Both the position numbers and the translations under genes were made by a program. 64,000 nt of DNA, from the NCBI GenBank assembly GCA_022702705.1, contig CM040425.1, positions 8,510,001 through 8,574,000 of the forward strand, read 5' to 3'. This document shows positions 34,254 to 49,094 of the stretch, piece after piece. Under the pieces are notes generated by a model that had not been told where the DNA came from, did no database searches, and was given only the letters and a program-made list of their open reading frames with translations. Every line of letters starts with the position of its first letter. The stretch's first letter is position 1. Source of the stretch: Papilionanthe hookeriana x Papilionanthe teres. Lineage: Eukaryota; Streptophyta; Magnoliopsida; Asparagales; Orchidaceae.

Positions 34254-35907
34254 TGATGCGGACTTTTTATATGCAAGAATTTATGAACACAAATTTATAT
34301 ATTTATAATGATTTTGTAAAGTTCAAATTTCAATGCATGTATACGTATCGTATCAAGTAATACATGGCTCTAATGGAGTCCTCATTATCAATCCCACAGG
34401 GAAGGCACGTTCCTTATAATAGATAGCATAATACTGAAATCCAATATTCAAATCACAATTAAAGTTTAAGTTTACTAGTACTAACAAGATGCAAAAAACA
34501 GTAACAGTTAAGCAAACCACAATTACTTCTAATATCTTTAAACAGAATTAACTAACACACACACACACACACACTAAGCTTTGTATTTGAAAGGTTTTGA
34601 TATATATGAAAAGTCTCTTTCCTCTTGCAATGACTACATGATGTGTGGATGATATAGAATGATTATTTATTGTATTGTGCCAAATAGAAGCATAAATATT
34701 TTTTTACCCTCAAAAGAGTACCACCTCTTCTAAGCATGTAAAGAACATTGACATATCCTAAGTTCAGTCACTAAATATAAGGCTAGGCTGGGAGGATACA
34801 GGCTGTCACTACGGAGCACCCACTCACCGTTCACCTGAAGGCTAACCTTTGACTTTAGTTACCAATCTTAGGACCAAATTTGGGATCTCAGCCTGTCACT
34901 CTAAAACCCCCAATTTGAAGCCCATCAAAACACATTTCCTTATTTATTTGCACTCAATTCCCATGAACTACGCAATTCATTCATGGACATTGAATGTATT
35001 CTTCATTATTGTTGTAGGACACTCAATCCTTTCGGGGTTAATGTACAACAATAGATTTTAATAATTCAACTGGCTAGATCGAAAAGTAAATTAAGTTTGA
35101 AATTAAAAACCATCACACTTTCTTCAAAACTTTAAAAGCACTTCAAATCCACATCATCCCATCATCACATCTCTATGCAAGAAGAAAGACAAAGGAGACT
35201 AACCAGAATTCATAGAGAAGATACAATAAAACATGGATTTTATATATAAAAGAAAAGTCATACAAACCACAATAGCAAATACAACTTATCTCTTTCTCTT
35301 CCCCTAGCAAATCCCTTGAATTTCCTTTGAATCATTTTCTCTCTTCTTTGCAACACTCAATTCCCTCTTTAGAACGTAAATGAAGAAGTAATCTCTCACT
35401 TTACTCCTTCTCCTTCACTCTTTAAAGAAGATTCCCTCTCAAATCTTCACTTCTACACTTACTCTTCCAAACCCTAACTCTAAACTCACACTCTCTCAAC
35501 TTCTACACTCTTCTCCCCCTCAAATTTTCTCAAAAAATAGTTACATATATGTTAGGAACAAATTCCCAAGAGTTTCCTTAAGCATCTTTTCAAAAAGTCG
35601 CCAAAACTTTTCATTTTTGAATTTCACCGACATAGGGCACCGGCGGTACGTTATCCTCTATTTAATTCTGGAGTCTCTTGAAGTTAGCACTGGTGGCACC
35701 AATTCTGGTGCTAGCGGCGCTAGAAGCTGTTTTCTCCCATTTTTCTCCTTTTCGCTCCGAATTCATTCCTTTTTGCTTCTTTTTGCTCCAATCACCTAAA
35801 ATCATCACACCTGTAACAAATCATGAAAAATACCTTTCTTTAAAGTGCAATAATACAAAAAATGGGTAAAATTATATAACAAAAACAGTATATATTTTTG
35901 GTGCATC
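34254..35907 (-). repeat. Inverted Athila-like LTR (1654 bp)
   Basis: Contains, on -, a GC cluster about 170-270 bases from the LTR start (35735-35638), a GAGATAAGTTG leader block near 35290-35280 and the ACGATACGTATACATGC version of the conserved U5 block near 34350-34333. A (AC)10 microsatellite lies at 34555-34574. Confidence 0.82.
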
Positions 35908-35922
35908 AAAATCTCCCAAACT
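35908..35922 (-). promoter_or_regulatory. Polypurine tract of the inverted Athila-like element
   Basis: On the - strand AAGTTTGGGAGATTT directly precedes TGATGCACC. The ACTTG-AGGA-CAAGT hairpin is at 35944-35931. Confidence 0.7.
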
Positions 35923-38900
35923 TAACTATTACTTGTCCTCAAGTAATCCTTTTACTACATAAATATATAACTCAAGGTAATGTACTTATCACCTATAGGA
36001 CACTAAAATTTTTCATTCAAAAGAATATATTGGTAAAACTTTTAGAAAGAAATTCAGTAACTCTGGTCAACACTACAGGTATAAGAATATTCAACAATCA
36101 AGTCTATGGGTTCTAGTCTTCTATTTATTTCAAGATAAACCATAATTTGTCACATTAAGAGTGCCTTGAAAGTCTATATGAAAAAGGAGTTCATGCGAAC
36201 TTCATCAGAATGTAGGCCAACAATTTAAATATAAATTCAGAAATGAAATCAAGTTCTCCCTTTAGGGTGACTCAAGTGAAGCCAATTTTTGATTAGGCTT
36301 CTCCTTATCAATATTTTTCTTTCTTTTTCTTCTTTCTTTTTTTTCTTTTGGGATTGTTTTTCAATCCTTCTTTTCTTTTCTTTCCTTTTTCTTTTTTTTT
36401 TATGAGGATTACTATATCTGGATAGCCTTTAATAATTTTGAACTTCACTCTCCTCTTTCTAAAGTTTAAACTTGAAACACCTCCTTACTTTATAATTAGG
36501 TATGAGCTTAATTATTCATCATAAAGTTATAATCTCTTCTTAACACATGATACTTTAAGTCTCTTAACATTTCAAAATACAGTTTTCTTTACTTTAAATA
36601 GTTAACTATAGTCAAATCCTTTCATACGAAATATCTTACCCCTATAAAATTAATCTTTATTACTAAAAACGTTCATCCAATCCTTCCATAATATTCAACA
36701 GAAATAAGAAGTTTTTGTTATCTAAAGTGAAGTTTAACTGCCAGAAGTTTTGCTAATAACTTTTGAAAATATAATAATTGAGAACAAATAAGAGTTAATA
36801 TTTTTCTACCCTTCCCCAAACTTAAATTTTTCAATAAATTTGAAACAATAGAGTAAAAGAAACTAACCTTTTTGTGCCGGGATCCTAAACTCTACAATAG
36901 CTACCTAGTATTAGTGAAAATTTACAGTTAGCAGGTATGAAACAGTTAATAAAAATGATATAAAATTTTTAAACATCTGCAGTGTAAAGAGATATCAACT
37001 TTAAAAATTTAAACATCCAACAAAACACCATAAGTACTAAACAAATTATTACAGCACTACACATTTCATTTAACAATTTCAACTTTTCTTTACAACACTA
37101 TGTCGACATATATTTTTATAGGTTTTAAATTTAATTTAAATATGTATAAGATTTAGGAAGTAGCATTTAATCTTGAAAATAATTTTATGTTTGAAAATTT
37201 TAAGATATGAAATCAAACCGATCTCACATCCCAAATAGTTTATATAAACGAGCACCGCACTACAAACCGTGTATCTATCCCGAAGAATAGACACGCTACT
37301 TGATGATGAGACTCGATTAAATAAACTAGAAGATTTGTGACATCCGTTTGGTCTACAAACTAATTTTATAAGCTGACAAGTTCCCCTGCTTAATATAAAG
37401 GAATTAAGCAGGGTTTATATTACCTGAGTTCTTTAAGTTCCTTATAAGGGCAAGCCCCTATAGTTAATTACATCTTAAGTGACGGGAATCACCTAAGAAA
37501 ACTCTCGATAATAATCAGTGGTTTTACTCTCAAGAATTTCAAAGTTTAAGGTTTTCAAACAATTGGTTTTTGGAAATTTCAATAGGGAATGGATCAAATT
37601 TGGAACAGTTTATTTTAGGGAATCAAAGGAAGAGAAGTAGGGGATGTCACGGACCCGAAGTGAACTTTGGTGACTTCCCAGCTATCCTATGGTTTGGCTT
37701 CGATTTAGGGAGAATTATTTAATGTTATAATCTTGCCAATTTTAGTTAATTAGGACTTATATTCGTATAACACAATCATTCAAATAGCCTTGAAGATGTG
37801 AGGGCTTATGTCGTACCAAACGACTAGCTCGGAGTCCTAAGACGGGTTAGGACTTAATTTGAATAAAATTATTATGCAAATGCCTAACAAAGAGTTGAGG
37901 ATTTATGTTGCACTAGGCAAATCACCTCGAAGTCCTATGGCTTTGTTGTTTAGTTCTAAGAAAAGTTTAGCTGATGTATATCTGAGTTTTGCTGACGACG
38001 ATGGCCATGCTGCCCACTATGCTCCAAGCTCCTTGTTGTCACAGAGGTTTAGTTTTAGAAGGTGAAAAATCAAGAGATGAGAGAAGTGTTTTGGTTTAGA
38101 GAAATCTTAGAATCCAAGTGTTATTTTTAATGTTTTAATTAAAACAAATCTTAAAGTTGATTAAACAGAACCGATTAAGATCCCACGGTTCCGTCATCTA
38201 GGGACCGTTATTTTCATCGGATTCACTTAGTCTAGATGAATTTGCTAAACTCAACTGAATGAGTTCCACACTTTCATTTAGACCGTGGGAAATCCCGTTA
38301 GCAACACGTGGGTTACATCATCCGAGGTATTCCCGATCATCCAACGAGACGTTTTAATTTAGTTAAAGTTGTTATTTTTGTTGTTCTGTTTGTGATTAAA
38401 TTTTGAGTTGTCTTATATTTTGAAATGCTGTGGCGGTAAATTTTATCTTGTATGACTTTTAATTTAGTTTTGGGCTCCAATTTTATGGCTATCCTAAAGG
38501 TTTCAGGTTTCATGCAACAATCTTATTTATCATGCAAGAAAAGTAAAACGCAGTGTAGGTAAATAAATTGCAATAAGGTAAATTGCAATAAAGTAAAATC
38601 GTACCTGGAGGGCCTTCTCGTCATTCCCAGCTGAGACTTTAGTATTGCATTGCATGTATGTGTTTGTAATTTTACAGAAATTAAAGCATGCCAGTAGAAC
38701 TAACAAGAAGTAACTACTCAATCCTATGATGTCTATGTTTAGATCCTGGTTGTCTACCAAGTCCTATGATGTCTATGTGAATTTCTATATTGTGTTTCAA
38801 AAAACTTTGTTTAAATTCAAGTGAGGATGGTTTCGTTAAGCAGACATATTAAGTTTAATAGACATAAGAGGTATCCAAACAGTCGAAGAAGGATGCAGGT

Positions 38901-39114
38901 CCATGCTTCCCTCTCATATCCTGATGAAAAGTCTCGGGCTCATTTAGACTTATTATGTTGCTTAACAATTCAACCTACTTATACCCTAATGCTTAATAAA
39001 CACACTTGTTTGGAGTAGGTTGGGGCAGATGGGTTTAAGTGTGGTTTGGATTTGGATTGGTGGCAATTGGTAGTTTGATTTGGACTTATGGGAGTGGTGT
39101 GAAGATTTGTCTGA

Positions 39115-39194
39115 GTTTGTGTTTGGATTTGGTTTTGGTTTATGTTTAAATTTGGTTTGTGTTTGGATTTGGTTTTGGTTTATGTTTAAATTTG
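39115..39194. repeat. 40-bp direct repeat, two copies
   Basis: Two identical 40-bp units beginning GTTTGTGTTTGGATTTGG, at 39115-39154 and 39155-39194, within the Tat LTR. Confidence 0.9.
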
Positions 39195-39506
39195 AGTTTG
39201 GAATGTGAATTGAGAAGTTTATGTGGACATCAAATAAAATTTGGGTTACTCCATGCATTCACTAAGCATAAGGGTATTCTTATTATGTTTTCTACATCAA
39301 GTTGTGATTTCCTAGAAGTCTTTATGAAGGGAAAAATGAACCATGCCCCAGGAGGCCTATCCTAGGTTTGATTGTTATCGTGTTGGTATTGTATTGTGGT
39401 CGGGACTGTTGTTGTATGTTGTGATTGTTGTGTTATGGTTGTGTTATGATTATGTTTATCATTATTGTATGTTGTATGTTATTGTTTTATTTTGTTTATG
39501 TGTTAT

Positions 39507-42500
39507 TGTCGGCATATTTTTAGGTTGAGTGTTGTATTTCTGAAAAGAGGTCGCCTACAGAAATTGTAGGATAATTTTTAATTTAGTTTAAATAAATAAT
39601 TTAAAAAGTAGTATTTGATTTTGAAAATAATTTTAAATTTGAAAATTTTAAGATATGAAATCAATCTGATCTCACATCCCGAATAGTTTATATAAACGAG
39701 CACCGCACCACAAACTGTTTATCTATCCCGGAGAGTAGACACACTGCTTGATGATGGGGCTCGGTTAAATAAACTAGAAGATTTGTGACATCTGTTTGGT
39801 CTACGAACCAATTTTATAAGCCGACAAGTTCCCCTGCTTAATATAAATGAATTAAGCAGGGTTTATATTACCTGGGTTCTTAAAGTTCCCTATAAGGGCA
39901 AGCCCCTATAGTTAATTGCATCTTAAATGAAGTGAATCATTTAAGAAAACTCTCGATAATGATCAGTGGTTTTGCTCTCAAGAATTTCAAAGTTTAAGGT
40001 TTTCAAAGGATTTAAGTTTTGGAAATTTCAATAGGGAATGGATCAAATTTAAAACAGTTATTTTCATGAATCCAAAGGAAGAGAAGTAGGAGAAGCTGAG
40101 GATCAAGAAGAATCTTGGCAACTTCCCAAACTATCATATTGTTTGGCTCAGATTTAAGAAAATCCTAATATTATCTGATATTTCAATCTTGCCAATTTTA
40201 ATTAATTTGGACTTATATTTGTATGATAAAATCATACAAATAGCCTCGAAGATGTGAGGGTTTATGTCGTACCAAACGACTACCTCGGAGTCCTAAGACC
40301 GGTTAGGGCTTAATTTACATGACATGATCATGCAAATGCCTAACAAAGAGTTGAGGATTTATGTTACACTAGGCAAACTAACTCAAAGTCCTATGGCTTG
40401 GTTATTTAATTCTAGGAATGTTTAGCTGATGTAGAGTTGTTTTGCTGACGAAGATGGTCGTGCTGCCCACCGTGCTCCAAGTTCCTTATTATTGTAGATG
40501 TTTGGTTTTAGAAGTCATAAGTCAGGAGATGAGAGAAGTTTTTTGGTTCAGAGAAAACTTTAAAATCCAAGTGTTTTTAATATTTTAATTAAAACAAATC
40601 TTAAAGTTGTTTAAACAGAACCGATTAAGATCCCACGGTTCCGTCATCCCGGCACCGTTATTTTCATTGAATTCACTTAGTCCAGATGAAGTTGCTAAAC
40701 TCAACTGAATGAGTTCCACACTTTCATTTAGATAGTGGGAAATCCTGTTAGCAACACGTGGGTTACATCATCTGAGATATTCCCGATCATTCAACGAGAC
40801 GTTTAAATTTAGTTAAAGTTGTAGTTTTGTTGTTTTGTTGTGATTAAATTTTGAGTTGTTTTATATTTTGAAATGTTGTGGCGGTGATTTTTATCTTGTA
40901 ATGACTTTTAATTTAGTTTTGGTTTCAGTTCAGGGACTATCCTAAAGGTTATGGTTTTCATGCAACAGTTGTTTATCATGCAAGAAAAGTAAAGTACATT
41001 GCATGTAAGTAAATCACAATAAAGTAAATTGCAATAAAATAAAAGCGTACCTGGAGGGTCTTCCCGTCATCCCAAGCTGCACTTAAAACACATGTTAAGA
41101 CATTTAAATGTTCCAACAAGTACCTAAGTAAAGCTAAGGGAAAGGTTTTGGTTGTCTACAAAAGTCCTAATCCTATAGCTAGTCATCTCCTATGACATAT
41201 AGGTTCTTGTGTTTTGGTTTAAGGATGATTTTCTTCACCAAAGAACAATTAATTTCAATTGTTCTTATAAACATCCCATCATATTGAGGAAGTGTTTAAG
41301 ACGAGTATTAAACATCTTTTCAATATCTCTAGGAATGTTTTAAGTCCAAGAGAATTTAATTATACAAGTGAATTAATCATGCAGAAGTTTAAGTTTTGTT
41401 CTCTTGCTCAGTGAACTAGGACATTTGAATATCCTATAAGTGAAGTAACACTTCACTTAATACCTCATTTAAGAGTTATAATAATAAGAGCTTTAAAAGG
41501 GCAAATTAACTTATTAAGTATTTTAATGATTTAAACTTAATGATTTAATTTTTATTTTGACTTGATTCTAAAAAATTAGTTTAAGTTTAGAATAGTGTTC
41601 AAATTATTTTAGATTTAATTCTTAATGATTTAATTTAGGTTTGTTGATAAATGATTTTGATTTAATTTTATTCAATTTAATTTAATTTTAATTTAATTTA
41701 ATTTAATTTTAATTTAATTTAGTTTTAATTTAATTTAATTTAGTTTAGTTTTAATTTAATTTAATTTTTTAATTTAGTTTAATTTAATTTAATTTAATTT
41801 TTAATTTAATTTAATTTAAATTTAATTTTAATTTAATTTTAATTTTAATTTAATTTAATTTGATTTATTTTAATTTTAATTTAATTTAATTTTAATTTAA
41901 TTTAAATTTTAATTTAATTTAATTTAAATTTAATTTAATTTAATTTAATTTTAATTTAATTTTAATTTAATTTTAATTTAATTTAATTTAATTTAATTTA
42001 ATTTTAGTTTAATTTTAATTTGGATTATTATTTTAATTAATTTTTTTTAAGTAAGAATTAAGTATTATTGAAGTGATTTATTTAGGGATTTTTAAATTAA
42101 AGAATAAATATCCTCTTAATAATATCCCTACTTTAATAATTCCAATTTCTATTATTCTTCCAAAATTTTAATTAATTAATTAATTAAAGTTTTATTTTAA
42201 TTATATTTGAATTGGTTAGTAGGTTTCTACCCTCAATCATTTAAGTTTCAATCATACAAAATCAGTTTAAATTCAAATATTTTACCCTCCCTTTTTGATT
42301 AATCCTAAAATTTTAATTAAGGGTTGAAATTTTTAATTACCCTTTTGCCCTTCAAGCTTAATAATTCTATAACTCACTAAATTAAGTTCAAATGAACTTG
42401 AAATTTTTATCTAACCTCATTCACATGTCAATTAAGACATTAGAGGAGAAAATGTGATTTTTCTGTATTTAATTTATTTATGTAATTATTTTTGATGGAA

Positions 42501-45500
42501 AATAGGGGTTTTCAAGGAAAATTCAACAACATGACCAAGGAAATGCTTCTGTCCTTGAGAAAATTATGGAATGTTCCTAATGACCAGAGGACCATTTGGA
42601 CTAATTTTGGTGATTTTTTGAATTATATTTTATTTATTAGAATTATTTTGAATTTTGGAGTATTAATTAATTTTAAAATAAAATTAAATTTTAAAAAAAG
42701 ATTTTATATTTTTATTAAATCTCTCTGACCTCAAAGAGTCTATAGAAATAAATTTTATATTTTTCTAATTTTTCTTTGATTTATTAGAATTATTTTAATG
42801 AAAAGGTTGGAAAATACATTTTTTAATATTAAAAATTACATCAAGCCTTTAAAATTCAATATCTTATCCTAGGGACTTAAGAAAAATATTTTGTTTATTC
42901 CTTAGTAATTATAATTCAAAATGTGACATTTTGGTGATTTTTAATATTTTTATGATTTTATTATTTTTTAATTATTAAAAATATTAAAATAATGATAAAA
43001 ATCAACTTTTTTAGAAAATTACAATTTTATTTTTGCTAAATTCCTCTGATATCATAGAAGCTCCAAAACCATTTTTGTGAATTTTTGAAAAGTATTTTGT
43101 GAGTTATGAATTTTTAAAGTTTAATTTCACTCATTTTGCTTAAGAGGCTTAATCAACTCATTTGGTGAGGTTAATCAAGTCCAATTGATTTCAAATTTTT
43201 ATGAGATGTTCCTCTAACCCCAAAGATCAGTGGAGAATTGTTTTTAAGTTAATTTGATGTGTAGTTAGCCCTAATTAATTAAAATTCAATTTTGGGTATT
43301 TAGACCAATTAGGGTTATTCCAAGTGAATTAACTCAAAACTTATTTTTCCTAGGTTCCTCTGGTCATAAGAAACATCACCAAAGTTTCCTAGAATTTATT
43401 TCTCAACATGCTAATTATTGGAATTAAAATACCTAAAACAGTAACATGAACTTGGAAAATCAATAACTTCTCATAGGGATGGCCTCTGACCTTGGAAAAT
43501 TCAGGGAATGTTCCCGAGTTCGGAGGCTTTAAAAGCCACATGGTCTCATGCCATGGTGAATTGTCTATGTGCATGGAGAATTGAAATAGTGCAGAGATTA
43601 ATTAAATCATTAAAAATAAAATACTAAATGAAATTAATTGATTTCTTTTCCACATTATTTTCCTCTGTTCACTGAGCAAGAGAGTATTTTTATTTTATTT
43701 TTAGGATTTTTCTACACAAAGTTATGAATTTTTGAAGTTCTGGATATTTAATAAATAAGAAAAAACCCTAATTTCCTACTTAACCACGTGGCGCCGCGTC
43801 AACCTTAGCAGATCCGAAAGGCCAAACGACGTCTCCTGGTTCGGTGCCGCCATCTGAGTCAGCTGCCTCGGGGCCCGCAGTTCACGTACCGTCTCCTGGT
43901 TCGACACCATCTGAGCCGTCCACTCTATACATAAGGGATCCAACGGCTCCCAGTCATCGTCTACAACTGGTGCGAACCCGTGACCGTCCACACTAAAACC
44001 CTAATATCTCACTCAATTCTCATTGGATTTTCATGTTCTTATGCTCTATGGATTCATCTTGAAGAGACGAACTCATCCATACGGTAAACATGCATTGAAA
44101 TTGATTCATATAAAATGGAGAATCTCTAGGAGCTCGGGAGGAAGAGAGAGTTCATACCTTTGCTCAGAGAAGTGAAGCTTCGATCTGAGAGTTGTGTCAC
44201 GTTCGATTGGGTCCAAGAAAGCTCCAGATGAAGTCCCTTGGCCTGGTGAATTGCCTAGGTACAAAAGTGACCACAGCCGATCAAAAAGCTTGAAGGCTGG
44301 AGCAACTGGGTGGCTTGGAGAGGGGGCTTTCACTGGGGAACTTCTCCTCTTGACATGGTGAAGGAGTAGGACCAATCAATTTGGAGATTGGCTCACTGTA
44401 GTGAAGTGTCCTGTTTTTTGGGTGGAATTTGGACTCTGAAATTGAGTTCTATTAATGGGGATTAGGGCAAATAGACACTGGAGATCAATTGCTCTAAGTG
44501 TGGAGAGTGGTCTGGGACAATTTTGGCAGAGTTTCAGTAAGTTTGTTTCAGCACCTCTTCCATGGTCGAGAGAGGTGGTGTTTAAATAGGCATGGCTGGA
44601 GGCTCTCCCAGGGGGAGTTAGGGGTTGGAATCAGCTGCTTTGGTGAGGAGAAGAACAACCATGGTGGCCATTGGGCATGGGGCAACTCAGCAGGTGAGAA
44701 TTCCAAGCTTGGGTTCACATGATGCTCTCGGGTGTGGTGTTTTCCGGCGATCCAGACGGCTGGCCGGCAGGCATGGGTCACTATTATCATCAAGAGGTTC
44801 ATAGTTTGATGTTTGTGAGTCCAATTGAGCTTTGCCATGTGTAAAATAATTGAATTAAAATGGCATGGGTAAAGGCTATTTTGTCTTGGTTTGGGTCAAC
44901 CCAACACTTTGGTCTTGGTTCACCTTCCAAGGTAGCTTTGGGTGTTGTGGGGAGTCGAAGGAATCGGTATGGTTTGGAAAGGAGAAGTCCCTATCCAAAT
45001 ATATTTGGATTAAATTTGGGTTAAGGGGAAGCATGTTTAGGGTCAATGACTTTTAGGAGGTACTTAAAGGACCTCCTCCTTTTGCCATTTAAGGAGAGTT
45101 GACAAATTATAGATTCTCATGGCTTGCCAATGGCTTACATGTGGCTTCATGGCTCCATATGGCTTGGGAAAAGATGGCTCACTTGCATGAGAAAGGGTGT
45201 TGGAATTCTTGATGAATGTATGAGGAGTTAGCATGAAGCTTGATTTAGAATAATTTGATATTTGATTGGAACTTTAGGGATGGTTTAATTGGAATGGATG
45301 GTGAAGTGTAGTGTCATGTGGGCATTAGAGTCAAATTTGGGCCTTTGAAATTATTTTAGGAGTGGGCTTTTTTAGAAAGGCTTAAGGAAGTGGGCCTTAG
45401 GTTTTAAAATAAATTTATGTATGGGAATTTTGTAAAAGGGTTAGGCCAAATAATTGTTGGGTTTGGTTTAAGGATGTTTCATGAGTGATTTGAAATAAAC

Positions 45501-46972
45501 TTGAGGTGATTTGGAATTGGATTGGGTCTAATTTGGGTCTCTTTGGTAATAGAGTCCAAATGGGTCAAAATGAGCTATCTTGGGCTAAAGTTGGGCTAAT
45601 GTTGAAATTGATGTAAAATTAATATTGGGAAATGTTTATGGGGGTGTTACAAAAAGGTTTCAACTTTGGTTGGGTTTTGATTTTGGGATTTGGGCCCATT
45701 TGGATTAGGTTTGGGTGTAGGCCCATTTAAGGAATTTTGGGTTTGGGTTGAAATTGAGTAAGGTTTGGGTCCAAATTTTAGGCAAATCATGTTAGTGTTT
45801 TGTTTGTGGGGATGCTAGGAAGGTTTTAGAAACCGTTTGGGGTTAACTGGAGTTGAGTTGGGATATGTTTGGGCTAAGTTTAGCTCATGGGTCAAAATTG
45901 GGCTTTAAGTTTAATAATGAAATTGGACCTAAATGTCAATCAAATTGGGCTTGAATTTGGTCTAGATTGATATTTGGGATATTGAATCGAAGTTTAGAAT
46001 TGAATTGGACCAAAATTGAGACCAATTAAGGTGATTAGGTTTGACATTGGGTTCATTTGGGTTTAAAATGGGCTAAATTGGGGGTTTTGGTAAAAGTGGG
46101 GTAAATGGACAAAATTGGCCCATGGTGTAGTTGGACAAAATGAAATTGTGAATATTTGGGATTTGTTGAAATTTTCTAGGAATTTTTTGAATTTTTGGAT
46201 TTTTGGGTCAAGAGGGGCATTTTGGTAATTTGGAGGGTATTGGGGGTATTTTTAGAAAGTTTGATATTTTTGGTAGGAGATGGTCAATTTGAGTGGGGGG
46301 AAAATGTTTAGGATTGATTATGAGGACTTTTGGGCAATTTAGGTGATTTTGCAAATTTTGGGTAATTATAAGGGCATTTGGTAGGTTTGATGGGTGTAGG
46401 GGTCTCGGGGTCAAAAATTGAAATTTTGGAGGAAAGAAGATTGATCAAATGTGAGTGAAATGGAATCACTTTGGTTGAGCCATGAAGCCATATTAAGCCC
46501 ATATAGTAGCCATGAGAGGACTCATTGGAGGCATTCACTATGTTGTTCTTAACCCTCTTAGCTAGGGGCTTAGGGGTTAAGGTCCATCCATATGAATTAC
46601 CTACATGTGTCAGGGAGTCAAGTTGGGCATAGGTGTGGTTTTAGGATTTTGATTGTGTGTGTGAGAGTGTAGTGTATGAGTGTAGTGAGTGTGTAAGTCA
46701 ACCCTCACCAGACCAGGCCACCCAGGTTAGTCCTAAGGCCAAAGAGTCCTATAGGGAACTCATCCTTTAAACCTTCACATTTGATTTCAACCCTCTAGGT
46801 GATTAGGGGTCTACAATCAAGCTTGTGGGGTTTGTAGGGAGTCAAGAGGTGTTTAGACTTCTAAAGGGTGGGTTCTACTTCTAGTCCTCAAAGATAGTCA
46901 AAGGAAAAGCCTAAGGCTAGATCCTAAGTATTAAAGAGAGAAGAGAAGACCTCATCAAAAATGAGGTCAACA
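39507..46972 (-). mobile_element. Tat-type solo LTR, 7466 bp, nested in the Tat element's own 3' LTR
   Basis: TGTCGGCATATTT to AATGAGGTCAACA, flanked by TSD GTTAT (39502-39506 and 46973-46977). The undisturbed site is seen in the other LTR of the host element at about 62010-62030, where the surrounding sequence is continuous. It is collinear with 17930-25320. TATTTAAA is on - at 44588-44581, an AAAG/GTATGAA splice-donor-like site near 44157, and a TTTAATTTAA array at about 41660-42020. No coding sequence. Confidence 0.93.
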
Positions 46973-46977
46973 GTTAT

Positions 46978-48700
46978 ATTATTATTGTATGTTATTTTAC
47001 TCTTATGTTATTTTATACGATGTTATGTTATTATTATTTTTATTATGTGTTGTTTAAACATATTATCTTTTATTTGTAATTAAATTTATTATCTTATTTA
47101 ATCCATTGTGACTTATTTACTTTATAATCATTTATTTGTTTTATTTATTTAATTAATTAATTGTTGTTATTTATTTTTTTTATTTAATTAATTGTTAATT
47201 ATTTATTTTATTTTACTTTAACTTGATATTTATTTATTATTATTTTAGTTTTAATTTATTTTATTATTTAATTTAATTAATTTAATTAATTTAATTCAAT
47301 TTATTAGCATTTACAATTATTATTTAATTTAGTTTAATTTAACTTTATTTAATTTGTTTTATTTTAACTTATCATTTATTTGCATTATTATTTAATTTAG
47401 TTTAATTTATTTAATTTAATTTATTATTTATTTAATTTAATTTAACTTAACTTAACTTTATTTATTTAATTTAATTTAATTTAATTTATTTAATTAATTT
47501 AATTTAATTTAATTTATTATTTATTTACATTATTATTTAATTTAATTTAATTTAACTTAATTTATTTTATTTAATTAATTTAATTTAATTTTAAATTATT
47601 AATTTATTTACATTATCATTTAATTTAATATAATTTTGATTTATTTAATTTAATTTATTTATTTAATTTATTTAATTTAAACTATTATTTATTTAATTGT
47701 TTTTGGTTTACTTAATTATTATTTAATGTAATTTATTTAATTAAATTATTATTTGATTTTAACTATTTAATTTTAATTTAATTCATTATTCATTTATATT
47801 ATTTAAATTATTTTTTCAATTTATGTATATATGTATTATTCATTTTTTTATCCTTACATTTTTATAAGTTATTTTATTTTAATTTATTATATGTACATTT
47901 TTATTACTTAAATATAATTGATTTATTATTATTAATTTGTATTATTAATTTACATTATTTATTATTATCATTTTTATTATTATTTATTTATTTCTAAGAC
48001 TTTTCATTTTCTCTCTCTTAAATTATTCTTTTCTTTATTTAAAGTTATTATCATTTATATTAAGTTATTATTTCTTAAATTTATTATTTACATGTATATT
48101 TATATTTAGATTATTTTAAAAAGAATGATGTTTTTATTTACTTATTTTTATTATTTATTTATCTATTTATAAAGCTTTTTAAATATTCTCTCTCCTTAAT
48201 TATCCTTTCATTTATTTTAAATTATTACCATTTATTTAAGTTATTATTCATTAAAATTATCATTCACATATGTATATTAAAAAAAAACACTTTTATTTAC
48301 TTCCTTTATTTTCATTATTTATTTTACTTATTAATTTACATATATATATTATTATTCATTTATTTATATTTTAGTAGTTATAATATTTTTAAAATTAGTG
48401 TAGTTATTTTTATTTAGTATGGTTATATTTTATTTTACATTTAGTATTAAATTTAATCTATTTTAGTTAAAAAATTAGTAAAAATATTATTTAATTTATT
48501 TAAATTTATAATTATATCACTTACGTTCTTACATTCATAATTATTTATTTTTGATTTTTTTTATTTCATTTTCTTTTGGTTTTATTTTTATTTTATCCTT
48601 TTGTTCATTTTTCTTTTTTTTTATTTTATTTTCTTTATGTTATGTTTATTTCTTTTTACTTTTCATTTCCTTTATGTTGTATTAAAAATTTTAAAAAAAT
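46978..48700. repeat. AT-rich TTTAATT/TTTATT low-complexity array in the Tat LTR
   Basis: Long stretch of TTTATTTAATTTAATT-like sequence with no coding potential; the same array recurs at 62010-63650 in the other LTR. I see nothing else in it. Confidence 0.85.
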
Positions 48701-49094
48701 TCATTTTTTGTTAAGGTAATAAAAACTAGGTGAAAAGATTTGGTGGTATTTTTGGAAATATTTAACATTAGCCATATAACTTTGCATAAAGAGAAATTGT
48801 TAAGCTTAAACATGAATAAAATTTAAATGGCATGAAGATTTGTAAAGGAAATAACCTACACATAATTTTTGAAAACATACATGGAGAGATTTTTTTAAAA
48901 AAACTAAATTGGTTTGCATAAAAAGGAAATCCCTAAGCATGGAAGAGTTTAACACATAATTTTTGTAAACCTATGTAGAGGAAGAAGAACTTTAAAGAAA
49001 ATACATGTATGTGTGATTTTAGGCTAAGCATGAGAGGGTTAAAATGTTTCTTTGAAGCTTAAGTGTTCATAAGATAAAAGAGAAGGGGAAGAAG

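Larger units (their letters stand above)
34254..37100 (-). mobile_element. Inverted Athila-like fragment (3' LTR plus 3' UTR)
   Basis: On the - strand this reads as 3' UTR (37100-35923), polypurine tract (35922-35908) and LTR (35907-34254). Conserved with Athila-1 are the hairpin ACTTG-AGGA-CAAGT, CTATCCAGATATAGTAATCC (near 36420-36400) and the G-tract near 36820. The LTR ends TGATGC/GCATCA form a 6-bp terminal inverted repeat, which supports both boundaries. Sequence divergence from Athila-1 suggests a different family. No coding region is included; the element is cut at 37100 by the Tat LTR. Confidence 0.82.

Noticed and set aside
34555..34574. (AC)10 microsatellite
   Set aside because: Ordinary simple repeat within an LTR; noted but of no special interest.
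41660..42020. TTTAATTTAA array considered as satellite or matrix-attachment DNA
   Set aside because: Low-complexity drift within an LTR explains it; no higher-order unit could be found by eye.
39507..46972. Considered as a non-autonomous large retrotransposon derivative rather than a solo LTR
   Set aside because: Both ends match the LTR ends of the coding Tat element, and no internal primer site, polypurine tract or paired LTR is present.
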